DNA of 64,000 nt, taken from UBA11740 sp049273695. GTDB taxonomy: Bacteria > Acidobacteriota > Blastocatellia > Pyrinomonadales > Pyrinomonadaceae. Position numbers and translations under genes: made by a program. The stretch spans positions 1-64,000 of the forward strand of contig JBASRE010000028.1 in assembly GCA_049273695.1 (NCBI GenBank), in the 5' to 3' direction. Below the pieces are notes generated by a model. The model did not search any database and was not told the origin of the DNA. It was given only the letters and a program-made list of their open reading frames with translations. Positions 24,822 through 34,148 of this stretch are shown here, piece by piece. Position 1 is the first letter of the stretch; each line of letters begins with the position of its first letter.

Positions 24822-25559
24822 ATGAATTCTTACTTTAGCCAAGTTCGTGGGGGCGGGTCGGGGCTGCTTGCTGTTTTGATTCTGATCGTTTGTGCGATGA
24901 GCACGTTTGCTCAGGCCGAAGCCGGCAAAATCGATGTGTCGCGTATCCCGGCTCAGGCGAAGGACGCCGCGTCGTTTGTGCCGGCGGGGTGGAAGATCGA
25001 AGAACAGGTGACGGGAGATCTAAACGGCGATTCACTTCCGGACTTTGTAATCAAGCTCGTCGAAGATAAGCCGGCCAAAGACGCCGACGACATGCCCACT
25101 GAACGCGGCCGGGCACTGGTCATCGCCCTGGCTGAGAAGGATGGCAACCTCAAACGCGCTGGCGTCGCTGACAAACTGCTGCAGTGCACGCGGTGCGGCG
25201 GAGCGTTCTATGGTGTTGTCGAATCGCCGGCGGGTGTCTCGATTGAAAAAGGGGTGGTCGTAGTTGAGCAAGACCACGGCTCGCGCAACCTAACCAACAC
25301 CACGTATAAGTTCAGATTCGAGCCGGCGACGCAGCGATTCAGGCTGATAGGTTTCGAGTTGGCCGACGCTGACCGGCTGACCGCCCAGGTTGTTTCTGAG
25401 AGCAGCAACTACCTGACCAACTCTCGGGTAATCACACGCAGCAAAGGCGACCGCGACATCAAAACGAAATCGGGGTTGTCGAGAACGAAGTTCTATTTGG
25501 AAGACGTCTCGTCGGAAGAGTTTGAAATAGCGTCTTACAAGCGCCTGGGGTTGTACTAG
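24822..25559 (+). CDS. Secreted protein with a calcium-type DLNGD loop
   Basis: The 245-residue protein has a signal peptide (about 1-34, cut near FAQA). The TGDLNGDSLPDFVIKL loop at about 64-79 resembles an FG-GAP/VCBS calcium-binding repeat. Two cysteines lie in LLQCTRCGGAF and may pair or bind metal. The C-terminal YLEDVSSEEFEIASYKRLGLY is distinctive but unassigned. AAAGGAGAG lies upstream of the ATG, which supports the start. Function unknown. Confidence 0.6.
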   Translation: MNSYFSQVRGGGSGLLAVLILIVCAMSTFAQAEAGKIDVSRIPAQAKDAASFVPAGWKIEEQVTGDLNGDSLPDFVIKLVEDKPAKDADDMPTERGRALVIALAEKDGNLKRAGVADKLLQCTRCGGAFYGVVESPAGVSIEKGVVVVEQDHGSRNLTNTTYKFRFEPATQRFRLIGFELADADRLTAQVVSESSNYLTNSRVITRSKGDRDIKTKSGLSRTKFYLEDVSSEEFEIASYKRLGLY

Positions 25560-25566
25560 GGCAAGA

Positions 25567-25713
25567 GTCCAATGTCCAATGTCCAACGTCCAAAGTCCAA
25601 CGTTAAAAGCGAAGTCCGACGTTTAAGTTCGAGGGTTCGGCTAACGAACTTTGGACATTGGACGTTGGACATTGGACTTCAGCCGTGGGACTTTGGACCT
25701 TGGACATTGGACT
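25567..25713. repeat. Hairpin built of iterated GTCCAATG words
   Basis: Left arm: five tandem words GTCCAATGTCCAATGTCCAA and variants (25567-25605). Right arm: the complementary TTGGACATTGGACGTTGGAC words in two blocks, at about 25648-25678 and 25689-25713. The architecture is that of the repeats at 8040, 9410, 33277 and 45574. It sits between the convergent genes at 24822 and 25714. Confidence 0.8.
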
Positions 25714-26010
25714 TTAAGGTTGCTCGAATCCTTCAACCACAATCATCTGCGTCTTAGCAGTGGCCTGACGGAGAGCTTTCGCTTCTGCGTATTCGGGTGA
25801 ACTCCACCAGGCTTTCGCCTGATCTACGGAAGGGAACTCGCAGATGACCAGGCGCTTCGGCGACCAGTCGCCCTCCAGGTTTTCAACCTGGCCGCCGCGC
25901 ACAAGAAAACGGCCGCCGTACGCAGCGAGCGACGGCGGCACCATCTTCTTGTAGTCTTCGTATCTAACCGGATCTTCTACTTCAATTTCGACAACGATAT
26001 AAGCGGGCAT
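25714..26010 (-). CDS. DUF1330 domain protein
   Basis: The 98-residue protein is a complete DUF1330: AYIVVEIEVEDPVRYEDYKKMV, LAAYGGRFLVRGG in the middle, and RLVICEFPSVDQAKAWWSSPEYAEAK. These are small ferredoxin-like dimers, whose substrate is unknown. The stop codon is directly adjacent to the iterated hairpin repeat. It is likely monocistronic. Confidence 0.9.
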   Translation of the reverse strand: MPAYIVVEIEVEDPVRYEDYKKMVPPSLAAYGGRFLVRGGQVENLEGDWSPKRLVICEFPSVDQAKAWWSSPEYAEAKALRQATAKTQMIVVEGFEQP

Positions 26011-26073
26011 CTCTCGCTCCTTCGAGGTTCATGCAGCTAACCGCCGCATTGTACCCGCCATCATCTGGATTTT

Positions 26074-26150
26074 GGAGTGCGGCGGCTCGACGCCGCTTTT
26101 GTCTTGCTAATCAAAGCGCCGTCGAGACCATCCCCCCGCCGGCGCACGCC
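26074..26150. repeat. Inverted repeat, GGAGTGCGGC family, copy 2
   Basis: Ends GGAGTGCGGC (26074) and GCCGGCGCACGCC (26138-26150) pair, and the inner CTCGACGCCGCTTT pairs imperfectly with AAAGCGCCGTCGAG. It shares ends with the element at 4301-4368. It fills the spacer between DUF1330 and the transglycosylase gene; the gene at 26158 stops eight bases beyond it. Confidence 0.7.
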
Positions 26151-26157
26151 AAGGTTC

Positions 26158-27414
26158 TTAGCGAATGGAAATGCTCGGCAGTGACGGCCGCGGCAACAGA
26201 TTCCCCACCCATGAAATCAGGGTCGCAGTGGCCTCGCCTGCCAGCGATGCGGACGGCGAAACCGTCAAAGTAGTCTCGTCGCCGCTCAAAGTGGCAGCGC
26301 GATCAAATTCAACATGGCTGTCCACCGACTGATAGATCGAAAGGTACATCTGCGTCTCAGCCGGAATCAGCGAGCGCCAGCCGCTCCCGCCGTTCGCGAG
26401 GTAGTCGGGCAACCGGTATGGATTCGAGTTATAGCCTGCCGCCAGCAACTCGGTTTTGGTGGCCGTGCCGGATTGCAGCGCATGCTTCACTTCATCGGTG
26501 CTCTGCAGGAATTTCCAGGTGTCGTTGATGTAAAGCAATTGCGCTTTTAAGGCGTTCGCATGGTCCTGCATGCCGCGGACAAAATCAGAGTGGAGCGAAA
26601 CGTTCGGATGCTGCTGACGAATCGCGGCGTACGTTTTCGGGATCATTTGGATCATGCCACCGGCGCCGGCTGAACTGACCGAATAACGATAAGTGTCGCC
26701 CCGATTCAGCGCATAGAGCGAAAGAACCTCAGGATAAATATCCGCCCGATTCTCTTCACGAAAACGCTTGTGATCGGTGTGTTCGACAATCACGAGATGC
26801 GACGCAATTTCCACCAAGTCCGCGGGAATGTGGACACCGTCTGCCGCCAAAGACTGGGCCGCCTGGTTGAGCATGCTTGAGACATATGTCTTGCCCGACG
26901 CAGCCAGTTCTTCTGAAACCAGCGCCGGATGCGCTGAGACATAGTAAGCCGGCTGAACGTTGCCGCTTTTCTCGATTGGATAACGCACCATCAGCGGGTA
27001 AAGCGCTCGCCGCGTCGCCGCGTCACTCACAATCACGGACGTGTTAACACCGTTCGCCCGCACAATCCTCACGCGCAAATTAGCGCCGAGGTTGCTGACC
27101 ATTTGGTAATCGCCGCCCTTTGTAAGAAAGGATTCTTTGTCGATCGAAAGGACGTTCATTTGTCCGGTCGTCGAGTTGAAGGCTGCCAATTGGACAGCCG
27201 AAGTGCTGAAGTCCTGGGTCTGCAGCGTGCGTTTCGCCGCTGCCAGATGTTCGTTGATCTGCGCCACAGGCATAACGTTCGGCCGGGCGATATTCTCGCT
27301 CGCCGAAGACACGAGCAGGGCATCGCCGCTGCTGTGCGCCGTCTGTGAAAAGGTGAGGGTTGCGACGAACAGGCACACGGATGCCTGCATGAGGAACTTA
27401 CTGAATCTTCTCAT
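26158..27414 (-). CDS. Secreted lytic-transglycosylase-like (SLT) protein
   Basis: The 418-residue protein has a signal peptide (about 1-28). An SLT-type lysozyme-like domain is indicated by VEIASHLVIVEHTDHKRF (candidate acid E in VEHT region), SSAGAGGMIQMIPKTYAAIRQ and LAAGYNSNPYRL, matching the E...GxxGxxQ...AYN pattern. Lytic transglycosylases cut the MurNAc-GlcNAc bond to anhydroMurNAc. The first 180 residues look like a separate unassigned domain. The C-terminus is serine-threonine-rich. The catalytic glutamate is not certain from sequence alone. Confidence 0.62.
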   Translation of the reverse strand: MRRFSKFLMQASVCLFVATLTFSQTAHSSGDALLVSSASENIARPNVMPVAQINEHLAAAKRTLQTQDFSTSAVQLAAFNSTTGQMNVLSIDKESFLTKGGDYQMVSNLGANLRVRIVRANGVNTSVIVSDAATRRALYPLMVRYPIEKSGNVQPAYYVSAHPALVSEELAASGKTYVSSMLNQAAQSLAADGVHIPADLVEIASHLVIVEHTDHKRFREENRADIYPEVLSLYALNRGDTYRYSVSSAGAGGMIQMIPKTYAAIRQQHPNVSLHSDFVRGMQDHANALKAQLLYINDTWKFLQSTDEVKHALQSGTATKTELLAAGYNSNPYRLPDYLANGGSGWRSLIPAETQMYLSIYQSVDSHVEFDRAATLSGDETTLTVSPSASLAGEATATLISWVGNLLPRPSLPSISIR

Positions 27415-27796
27415 TCGGTTGTCCTTATTTTGTGAGTTTCAGAATGTCGGGCAAAACTGAGATGCCCTGACCCTGGTCTCGGTTGTTACGAGGAGGTCAC
27501 GCAAGAGTGTCAATGAGACTGAACGGAAAGAGCACACCTGGAATCGCTTCGATCGCTTGGATTTGACGGGAGCCTCGGTGGCGAGGGTTAGCAAGAAATC
27601 CACTTCAAGTGCCTTACTGCTTGTCGCAAGGCTAGGTCCGGAACAAAGCTTTCCTGGTTAACATACGAATACTGGGCTGGTTATGTTTTCCTGCAAACGT
27701 TATTGCGTTCCTGCAATTTTGGGTGTACCCTCTGGCCACTTTCTCAAGCGATCTTCATAAAAACTCCTGTTTCCAATACTGACCTTTTGACGGGCA
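27415..27796. other. Long intergenic spacer, nothing clear
   Basis: This 382-base spacer separates the divergent SLT-like gene and the first ATPase gene. No open frame of family character, tRNA or terminator was found. It probably holds the promoters of both. It is more A+T-rich near 27640-27720, before the ATPase gene. Confidence 0.5.
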
Positions 27797-29458
27797 ATGT
27801 TCTCAAAGAAAAAGACGACTGAGGATCTGGCGCTTAACGAAGAAGGACCTATTGAGGATCGACTCCGCAGTTGCATCCATGAGCGAGCTCCGCTAGGTCC
27901 TTGTGATGCCGCCGACATCACAGATCCGGAAGTAGCGGCGAGGCTATTTGATCCGCACAATAAATCCTACAACTCTTTACTGCGTCGCGATCTCTCGGTG
28001 GTTATCGGCCGACGCGGTTCCGGAAAGACGGCGCTAGTTACCAGCTACAAGTACCGGCCGTACCTCGATAACTATCACGGCAGTCTCGCAACGAGCCGCA
28101 GTGCCGACGTTTCCGGTTACGAAGTAGTTATAGAGGTTTCGACCCACAAAAAATTTGAAGAATTACAACGTCGAGTTGTGAAGGATGATGCGATATTCCG
28201 GCCCATTGAAAGCGTGGTCGATGATTGGGCAAAGGTGATTACCGATTATTTTGTGGCCTCGTTACTTTCCAATGTTAAGACAGATAACAATTACAGTGAC
28301 GATGTCGCGCTTATGCATCAATACCTCATACAGGATGACAGTGAATACGAAGAGCGAGTGAGAAAAGAGATATGGGGCGAACCGCTTTGGGCTGGAATCA
28401 AAGCGCTGGGCCGCGGTAACAAAGGGTTCACCGCTCAACACATCTCGCAGGATCAGGTGATGAAGACCGCCACCTCCTATCTACGTCATGAAAAGAAGGA
28501 AGCGGTAATTCTATTTGATTCGATGGACGAATATCCCATTGGAAATAAGACTTTTGATCGAACGATTGGGGCGCTTGTGAGGTTCATTTCGCGCTTCAAC
28601 AACCGGTACACCGGCGTCAGGATCAAGCTGGTGCTTCCGTCTGAGATTTTTCCCGAGGTGCAGCGCGCATCAGGAAATCCATTGAAGGACATGGTCAGTT
28701 TTGATCAGGTCCACTGGTCGCCATTGGAATTAATGCGAATGGCCGCCCATCGATACAAGATTTTTCTGTCACTTTATGATCCGGAGTGGGATGAACTACA
28801 GCACCTCGACCTGAGCCGCCGCGATGACGTACATCGGTTCTGGGCACGGTTATTACCAAAGACCCAAGTGAACCGTTATGGCGCCGAAGAGGAAACCGTG
28901 ATTTATATTCTCAGGCACACTCACCTCCTGCCGCGACAGCTGCTCCGGATTCTGGAAAAGATAATTATGCAATCTCACGACAAAACGGGGGGTTATCGGA
29001 AACTCAACTCCGACTCTGTGCGCAAGGCGATTGAACAGATGGAATTGGTGATCGCAGGGGAAATATTTAAGGCGTTCGAAAGAGTTTATCCGCACGCAGA
29101 TAGATTCGGAAGAGCGCTATTCGGAAATTTTCCCACGGTCTTTTCATTTGACCAATTCGAAACCCAGTGGCGCAGGCACGTGCGAAAGTATATGCATTCC
29201 CTGGCTGTCGATATTGAAATGGTAGAGTTCGCGGACATGTTCATTAGGATGGGTATTGTTGGTCTGATCGTGCCCGAAAAAGAGACGGAGCGCTATTATC
29301 AAGGAAAATTCGGATACGGAGTCCCGGTGCCTTTTAACATCGGCAGCGGTCACGAGCTTTGCCTCCATCCCATCTTCAGCAAAACATTCAATGCCTCAGG
29401 TAATCTAAAGTCGAAGGCGATCTTGCCTCAGGACATTACGCTTGACGATGACGATTGA
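27797..29458 (+). CDS. P-loop ATPase, paralogue A (Sll1717-like family)
   Basis: The 553-residue protein has Walker A GRRGSGKTA at 71-79 and Walker B EAVILFDSMDE at 235-245, as in STAND/KAP-like ATPases; it resembles proteins annotated as Sll1717-family P-loop ATPases. The N-terminus has IHERAPLGPCDAADITDPEV, nearly identical in the second copy at 29923-31587. The C-terminal half (about 290-553) has no named domain but contains LRHTHLLPRQLLRILE. No membrane helix is seen. Two such proteins around a small membrane protein suggest a complex. Function not established; anti-phage sensing or switching is a hypothesis. Confidence 0.75.
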   Translation: MFSKKKTTEDLALNEEGPIEDRLRSCIHERAPLGPCDAADITDPEVAARLFDPHNKSYNSLLRRDLSVVIGRRGSGKTALVTSYKYRPYLDNYHGSLATSRSADVSGYEVVIEVSTHKKFEELQRRVVKDDAIFRPIESVVDDWAKVITDYFVASLLSNVKTDNNYSDDVALMHQYLIQDDSEYEERVRKEIWGEPLWAGIKALGRGNKGFTAQHISQDQVMKTATSYLRHEKKEAVILFDSMDEYPIGNKTFDRTIGALVRFISRFNNRYTGVRIKLVLPSEIFPEVQRASGNPLKDMVSFDQVHWSPLELMRMAAHRYKIFLSLYDPEWDELQHLDLSRRDDVHRFWARLLPKTQVNRYGAEEETVIYILRHTHLLPRQLLRILEKIIMQSHDKTGGYRKLNSDSVRKAIEQMELVIAGEIFKAFERVYPHADRFGRALFGNFPTVFSFDQFETQWRRHVRKYMHSLAVDIEMVEFADMFIRMGIVGLIVPEKETERYYQGKFGYGVPVPFNIGSGHELCLHPIFSKTFNASGNLKSKAILPQDITLDDDD

Positions 29459-29494
29459 TGGCAAGCTTTCGGTTGGTTAGCTCAAGAGCAGCAA

Positions 29495-29887
29495 TTGCTA
29501 TCTTCGCGCACGGCAGAACGAATTCTCTTGCTCGGGGCCCTCGGGCTGGCGTTGACGGCGGCAGGCGTCGGTGTGTGGCTGGCGATTATGACCGGCGATC
29601 CCCATTGGCTGAACCGGGCGGGGGCGGCGATAACCGCAACCGAGGCCGTCATTGTGCTGGCGGAATTCCAGAGACGGGAGCGTCTCGGCCATGCTCGCAT
29701 AAGGCTCGAGCGGCGCAGACGCGACCGTTCGCTAAACACCGAAAGAGCTGGGGAAATAATCGAGGACGCGATCAGACGAGCTGAACGGCGCGTCCTGTTG
29801 GTCGCTGTCTCGCTGGCAATGTTCGGGGAGGTATTGCACGGATTCGGAGATTTGCTGTTTGAGGCAGTAGAGAGTCACCTGCATTAG
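29495..29887 (+). CDS. Small membrane protein between the two ATPases
   Basis: The 130-residue protein starts at TTG (29495); no in-frame ATG or GTG exists between the upstream stop and this codon. Hydrophobic segments at about 9-31 and 96-118 frame a strongly basic amphipathic segment (RRERLGHARIRLERRRRDR). This could form a cytoplasmic loop that meets the flanking ATPases. Its stop is 35 bases before ATPase B and it starts 36 bases after ATPase A. No family recognised. Confidence 0.6.
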   Translation: MLSSRTAERILLLGALGLALTAAGVGVWLAIMTGDPHWLNRAGAAITATEAVIVLAEFQRRERLGHARIRLERRRRDRSLNTERAGEIIEDAIRRAERRVLLVAVSLAMFGEVLHGFGDLLFEAVESHLH

Positions 29888-29922
29888 TGGCTGCTTACAT
29901 CAGCATCATTGTGCGTGGCTAA

Positions 29923-31587
29923 ATGGAACTCGTGCTCTGGCATCCCAAAAATCAAAACCTAAATCATAGCGTCGCTCCGGCATCGGATACGCCCATCGAA
30001 CAGCGCCTGCGTCAATTCATGCACGAAAGAGCCCCCTTAGGCCCGTGCGACGCAGCAGAGATAACAGATCCTGAAGTAGCCGCGCGGCTGTTTGATTACA
30101 ACATCAGTTATCGTGCGTTACTGCACAAAGATGTCAATGTGTTGCTGGGAAGGCGAGGATCCGGTAAGACAACCCTCGTTAATACCCACAAGTACACTCC
30201 CTATCTCGAACCCAATGAATATCGAGAGAGAGTCGGCGCCGCGGCGGCGTCGCGTCGATCAGAGATCTTCAAGATTTCCACGCCCGAGAAGTTTGACGAA
30301 CTGCAGCGCCGAGTGATATCCGACAAACTGGAGAGCCGGCCGATCGAGGGGCTCGTTGATGACTGGGAGAATGTAGTAATCAACTATCTGCTCTGCTCGT
30401 TATGTGAGCGCGCACCGCGCACCAGGCAAGAAAGCACGCAGCTCAAACTTTTCAAACGCTACCTGCTGCAGGATGAGACCGAATACGCAAATCAGGTGCG
30501 AGAAGAGATCCAAGGACGTTCATTGTGGCGTCGGTTGCGATCCAGTTGGTGGGTTCGAAGCAGCACTTATTCGGAACACTTGTCGCGGGAACGGATCATG
30601 ACGGCAGTGGAAGAGTATCTCAAGAATGACAAGGTGCAGGCGGTTATCCTTTTCGATTCGATGGATGAACATCCAGTTGGTAACCTGGTATTCGATAGGA
30701 CAATTGCGGCTTTGCTTCAGCTGGTCCCGCGATTTAATACGCGTTATCAATGGGTCAGGATTAAAGTTGTGCTACCGGCAGAGATTTTTCCGGAAATACA
30801 AAAGGCCTCAGCTTATCCGTTAAGAGACTTGCTCAAGTTTGACCACGTTCAATGGTCGGCATCCAGTCTGGCGAAGATGGCCGCTCATCGCTATCAGCTT
30901 TTCCTGTCATTGTTTGATCCGAGTTGGGACGAAGCAGTAACCGCGGATCTGAGTCAGCCCGATGAACTCCGTCACTTTTGGACTTCCGTGTTACCACCCA
31001 CCGTGGCGAATCGATACCAAGTCGAAGAAGAGTCGCTGCTATACATCCTGCGACATACGCAACTTTTGCCGCGCCAGTTCCTGCGAATTTTGGAGTTGGT
31101 TATCGTCGACTCATACGCACTCACCGGTGGCTATCGTTCGCTGGATCATGAGGTAATCCGCACGTCTATCGAAAAGATTGAAGGGGTGATTGCTGCTGAA
31201 GTCTTTTCGGCATTTCGTTACGTTTATCCATTTGCTGAAACGATCCAAAGGACTGTGTTCAAGAACTACCCCGTAGTGTTTTCGTATGAAGAACTTGAGA
31301 CGCGGTTGCGCAGATGCACGCGCAAGTATCATCAGATCGGCGTAAACTTTGATATTAGTGACTTCTCAGAAATGTCGATTCGTATGGGCATTATGGGAAT
31401 TGTCACCCCCGGCCGAAAGAGCGATGGTTATTATCGTGCGAGTTTCGCATACCAGTCGCTCGTGCCTTTCAAAGCAAAAAGTGGTCAAGTGCTATGTTTG
31501 CACCCCATCTTCGATAGGTATCTAAATGCTGCCCGCCCTCCAGAACCAAAAGCGATTCTTGCGGCCGATGTTACGCTCAACTTATAG
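29923..31587 (+). CDS. P-loop ATPase, paralogue B (Sll1717-like family)
   Basis: The 554-residue protein is a full-length paralogue of the one at 27797-29458. Walker A is LGRRGSGKTT (75-84) and Walker B is AVILFDSMDEHP. Shared blocks include APLGPCDAAEITDPEVAARL near the start, PAEIFPEIQKAS, and LRHTQLLPRQFLRILE late in the chain. Divergence is spread along the chain, so the copies are old. Both keep the Walker residues, so both could hydrolyse ATP. They may form a hetero-oligomer. Confidence 0.75.
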   Translation: MELVLWHPKNQNLNHSVAPASDTPIEQRLRQFMHERAPLGPCDAAEITDPEVAARLFDYNISYRALLHKDVNVLLGRRGSGKTTLVNTHKYTPYLEPNEYRERVGAAAASRRSEIFKISTPEKFDELQRRVISDKLESRPIEGLVDDWENVVINYLLCSLCERAPRTRQESTQLKLFKRYLLQDETEYANQVREEIQGRSLWRRLRSSWWVRSSTYSEHLSRERIMTAVEEYLKNDKVQAVILFDSMDEHPVGNLVFDRTIAALLQLVPRFNTRYQWVRIKVVLPAEIFPEIQKASAYPLRDLLKFDHVQWSASSLAKMAAHRYQLFLSLFDPSWDEAVTADLSQPDELRHFWTSVLPPTVANRYQVEEESLLYILRHTQLLPRQFLRILELVIVDSYALTGGYRSLDHEVIRTSIEKIEGVIAAEVFSAFRYVYPFAETIQRTVFKNYPVVFSYEELETRLRRCTRKYHQIGVNFDISDFSEMSIRMGIMGIVTPGRKSDGYYRASFAYQSLVPFKAKSGQVLCLHPIFDRYLNAARPPEPKAILAADVTLNL

Positions 31588-31702
31588 GTTCGACCTTCAC
31601 GGATCTTTTGCATCCGCGGCTGACAGAAAATAATGTCTCCTCTTTGAGGCAACGCCGGCGCTGCCATCCGGGTTAACCATTACTACCTTGTTCGAATAGA
31701 AG

Positions 31703-33274
31703 TCACAAAGGAATATTTCCGTGCTTCTTTGGCGGATTTTGATCGCGCTTATTTTCCAGCAGCGATAGCGCGCGAATTAGCTTCGGGCGGGTTTGGGCAG
31801 GCTCAATTACTTCATCTATAAAGCCTCGTTCGGCCGCGACGTATGGGCTGGCGAACTTATCTTCTAATTCATTTACACGAGATCGGCGCGCCGACGCTTT
31901 ATCTGAAGCCTCAGCCAATTCTCGGCGATACAAAATATCAACTGCTCCTTCAGGTCCCATCACAGCAATCTCGGCCGAAGGCCAGGCGAAGTTGATGTCG
32001 GTGCGAATGTGCTTCGAGCCCATGACGCAATACGCGCCGCCGTAAGCCTTCCGCGTAATCACGGTGACTTTCGGCACCGTCGCTTCGGCATACGCGAAGA
32101 GCAATTTCGCGCCATGCTTGATGATGCCGCCGTGTTCCTGTGAAATGCCGGGAAGGAAACCGGGCACATCTTCGAAGGTCACAATCGGAATGTTGAAGCA
32201 GTCACAGAAGCGCACGAAGCGCGCGCCTTTGATCGAGCTGTCGATGTCCAAAACACCGGCGAGATACGCGGGCTGATTGGCGACGATGCCCACGGATTTT
32301 CCATCCAGCCGCCCAAATCCAACGACGATATTCGGCGCGTAGTCGCGATGCACTTCAAAGAAGTAGCCGTCATCGACGACCGAATCAATCACTTCGCGAA
32401 TGTCGTACGGCTGGTTCGAAGCCTCTGGCACGATTGAATTCAATTTAGGCTCGACGCGTGCGGGCGAATCAGTTGGCGCCAGGCGTGGCGGGTCGTCGAG
32501 ATTGTTCGAAGGAATAAATGACAGCAGCTCGCGCACCATGCGCAGCGCGTGCTCGTCTGAATCAGCCGCGAAGTGCGCGACGCCCGACTTACGGTTGTGG
32601 GTGGCCGCGCCGCCCAGCTCTTCCTTCGTGACGTCTTCATGCGTCACCGTCTTAATCACGTCGGGACCGGTGATGAACATATAGGACGTGTCCTTCACCA
32701 TGATGTTGAAGTCGGTAATGGCCGGACTGTACACGGCGCCGCCCGCGCAGGGACCCATAATGCAGCTAATTTGAGGAATAACCCCGGACGCTAACGTGTT
32801 GCGCAGAAAGATGTCCGCGTAACCGCCGAGGCTGACCACACCTTCCTGAATTCGCGCGCCACCCGAATCGTTGAGGCCGATAACAGGCGCGCCAACCTTC
32901 ATCGCGAGATCCATGACTTTGCAGATCTTCTCGGCGTGCGTTTCGGACAGCGAACCGCCGAAGACTGTGAAGTCCTGGGCGAAGACAAACACTTTGCGGC
33001 CATCGATCAAGCCGTGGCCGGTAACCACTCCATCGCCCGGATATTTCTGCTTGTCGAGGCCGAAGTCCTGCGAGCGATGCTCAACCAGTTTGTCGAACTC
33101 CTCGAACGTGGTGTCATCAAGCAGGAAATCGATGCGCTCGCGCGCACTCATCTTGCCGGCCGCATGTTGCTTCTCAACGCGTGCCGCGCCGCCGCCCTCT
33201 TCCGCACGTCGCTCACGCTCGCGCAGTTGATCGAGTCTAGAAAGTTTCGCAGGCTGTTGTTTTTGGGAACTCAT
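31703..33274 (-). CDS. pccB: Acyl-CoA carboxylase carboxyltransferase subunit (propionyl-CoA type)
   Basis: The 523-residue protein is a full carboxyltransferase of the crotonase fold: KMSARERIDFLLDDTTFEEFD at the start, GGSLSETHAEKICKVMDLA, LNDSGGARIQEGVVSLGGY, CAGGAVYSPAITDF and YGGAYCVMGSKH. It moves carboxyl from biotin to acyl-CoA, giving methylmalonyl-CoA or a related product, and is distinct from plain AccD by length and motifs. The biotin carboxylase partner is not in view. Substrate chain length is inferred. Confidence 0.92.
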   Translation of the reverse strand: MSSQKQQPAKLSRLDQLRERERRAEEGGGAARVEKQHAAGKMSARERIDFLLDDTTFEEFDKLVEHRSQDFGLDKQKYPGDGVVTGHGLIDGRKVFVFAQDFTVFGGSLSETHAEKICKVMDLAMKVGAPVIGLNDSGGARIQEGVVSLGGYADIFLRNTLASGVIPQISCIMGPCAGGAVYSPAITDFNIMVKDTSYMFITGPDVIKTVTHEDVTKEELGGAATHNRKSGVAHFAADSDEHALRMVRELLSFIPSNNLDDPPRLAPTDSPARVEPKLNSIVPEASNQPYDIREVIDSVVDDGYFFEVHRDYAPNIVVGFGRLDGKSVGIVANQPAYLAGVLDIDSSIKGARFVRFCDCFNIPIVTFEDVPGFLPGISQEHGGIIKHGAKLLFAYAEATVPKVTVITRKAYGGAYCVMGSKHIRTDINFAWPSAEIAVMGPEGAVDILYRRELAEASDKASARRSRVNELEDKFASPYVAAERGFIDEVIEPAQTRPKLIRALSLLENKRDQNPPKKHGNIPL

Positions 33275-33276
33275 AT

Positions 33277-33365
33277 CGAGAGACTAGAGGCTAGAGGCTA
33301 GGGACTGGATACTGGGTGAGGCTTGCGCCAGCCTCAAGCCTCAAGCCTCCAGTCTCGAGCCTCTT
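33277..33365. repeat. Hairpin built of iterated GAGGCTAGA words
   Basis: Left arm about 33277-33309 is a run of CTAGAGGCTAGAGGCTAG words. Right arm about 33331-33365 holds GCCTCAAGCCTCAAGCCTCC and CGAGCCTCT, whose complement is GAGGCTTGA repeated. It separates the carboxyltransferase and permease genes. Confidence 0.75.
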
Positions 33366-33366
33366 C

Positions 33367-34146
33367 CTAAGCGACCATTCGCTTTCGCAAGCTCCTCATC
33401 GCCCATTCGCACGCCACGACCGCAGATATTACCAGATAGATGGCCTCGTACACGTGACGTTTCAGGAAGTGGCCGGTCAAAAATGCCCGCGTCAGGTCAA
33501 TTGATTCCGTCAATGGCATCGCCCACGCCGGTATTTGCAGCCACACCGGCAGGACTTCAATCGGATACCACGCGCCCGACACGTACATGAACGAGAAAAA
33601 AGTCGCCATGTAAATGTTGAAGGCATCGATGTCGCGCACATGTGCAGTGACTCCCAGAGACAGCCCGGCCATAAACAACGCGCCCAGTAACAAGGGCAGA
33701 GGAGCGAGCAGAGCCCACCACGAAGTTGCGCCGCCAAAAATCGCCAGGACCAGCAGAATGATCAGCGTATCGAAAAAAGCGTGCGTGACGGCCCAGAGTA
33801 TTTCGGCGAAAGCCAAAGACTCAGCATCCACGGGTGTGGCGAGGATCGCGTCGTAAGTCGATTGGTACACCATGCGAAAGTACGACGCGTAAGTCGTTTC
33901 GAACATGGCGCGCATCAGGACGGTAATGCCGAGGATGCCTGCGCCGGCAAAGGTGAGATAAGAGACGCCCGTAACCTGCCCGGCCACCAGGGCTCCGATA
34001 CCCCAACCGAAGCCCAGCACGGATATGACCGGTTCGATAACCGGGGCGACCAGATTAAGGCGCCACAGTCGCAGGTGCACCATGACATTCCGCCGCCACA
34101 CGGCCAGCGTATCTGCCAGGTTGATGCTACTAACTGCTAAAGCCAT
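33367..34146 (-). CDS. ABC-2 type transporter permease (NodJ-like)
   Basis: The 259-residue protein has about six hydrophobic segments and the ABC-2 pattern, including ILGITVLMRAMFETTYASYF and SGAWYPIEVLPVWLQ near the end. Such permeases pair with an ATPase for export of lipids, polysaccharides or drugs. It is three genes from the ATPase gene at 34668, with DUF402 between, all on the minus strand with gaps of two and twelve bases. Substrate unknown. Confidence 0.88.
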   Translation of the reverse strand: MALAVSSINLADTLAVWRRNVMVHLRLWRLNLVAPVIEPVISVLGFGWGIGALVAGQVTGVSYLTFAGAGILGITVLMRAMFETTYASYFRMVYQSTYDAILATPVDAESLAFAEILWAVTHAFFDTLIILLVLAIFGGATSWWALLAPLPLLLGALFMAGLSLGVTAHVRDIDAFNIYMATFFSFMYVSGAWYPIEVLPVWLQIPAWAMPLTESIDLTRAFLTGHFLKRHVYEAIYLVISAVVACEWAMRSLRKRMVA

Positions 34147-34148
34147 GA

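Noticed and set aside
27415..27796. Cyclic dinucleotide riboswitch before the SLT-like gene
   Set aside because: Some GGTCACGC-like bases recall the c-di-GMP motif but the rest of the consensus is absent; no claim made.
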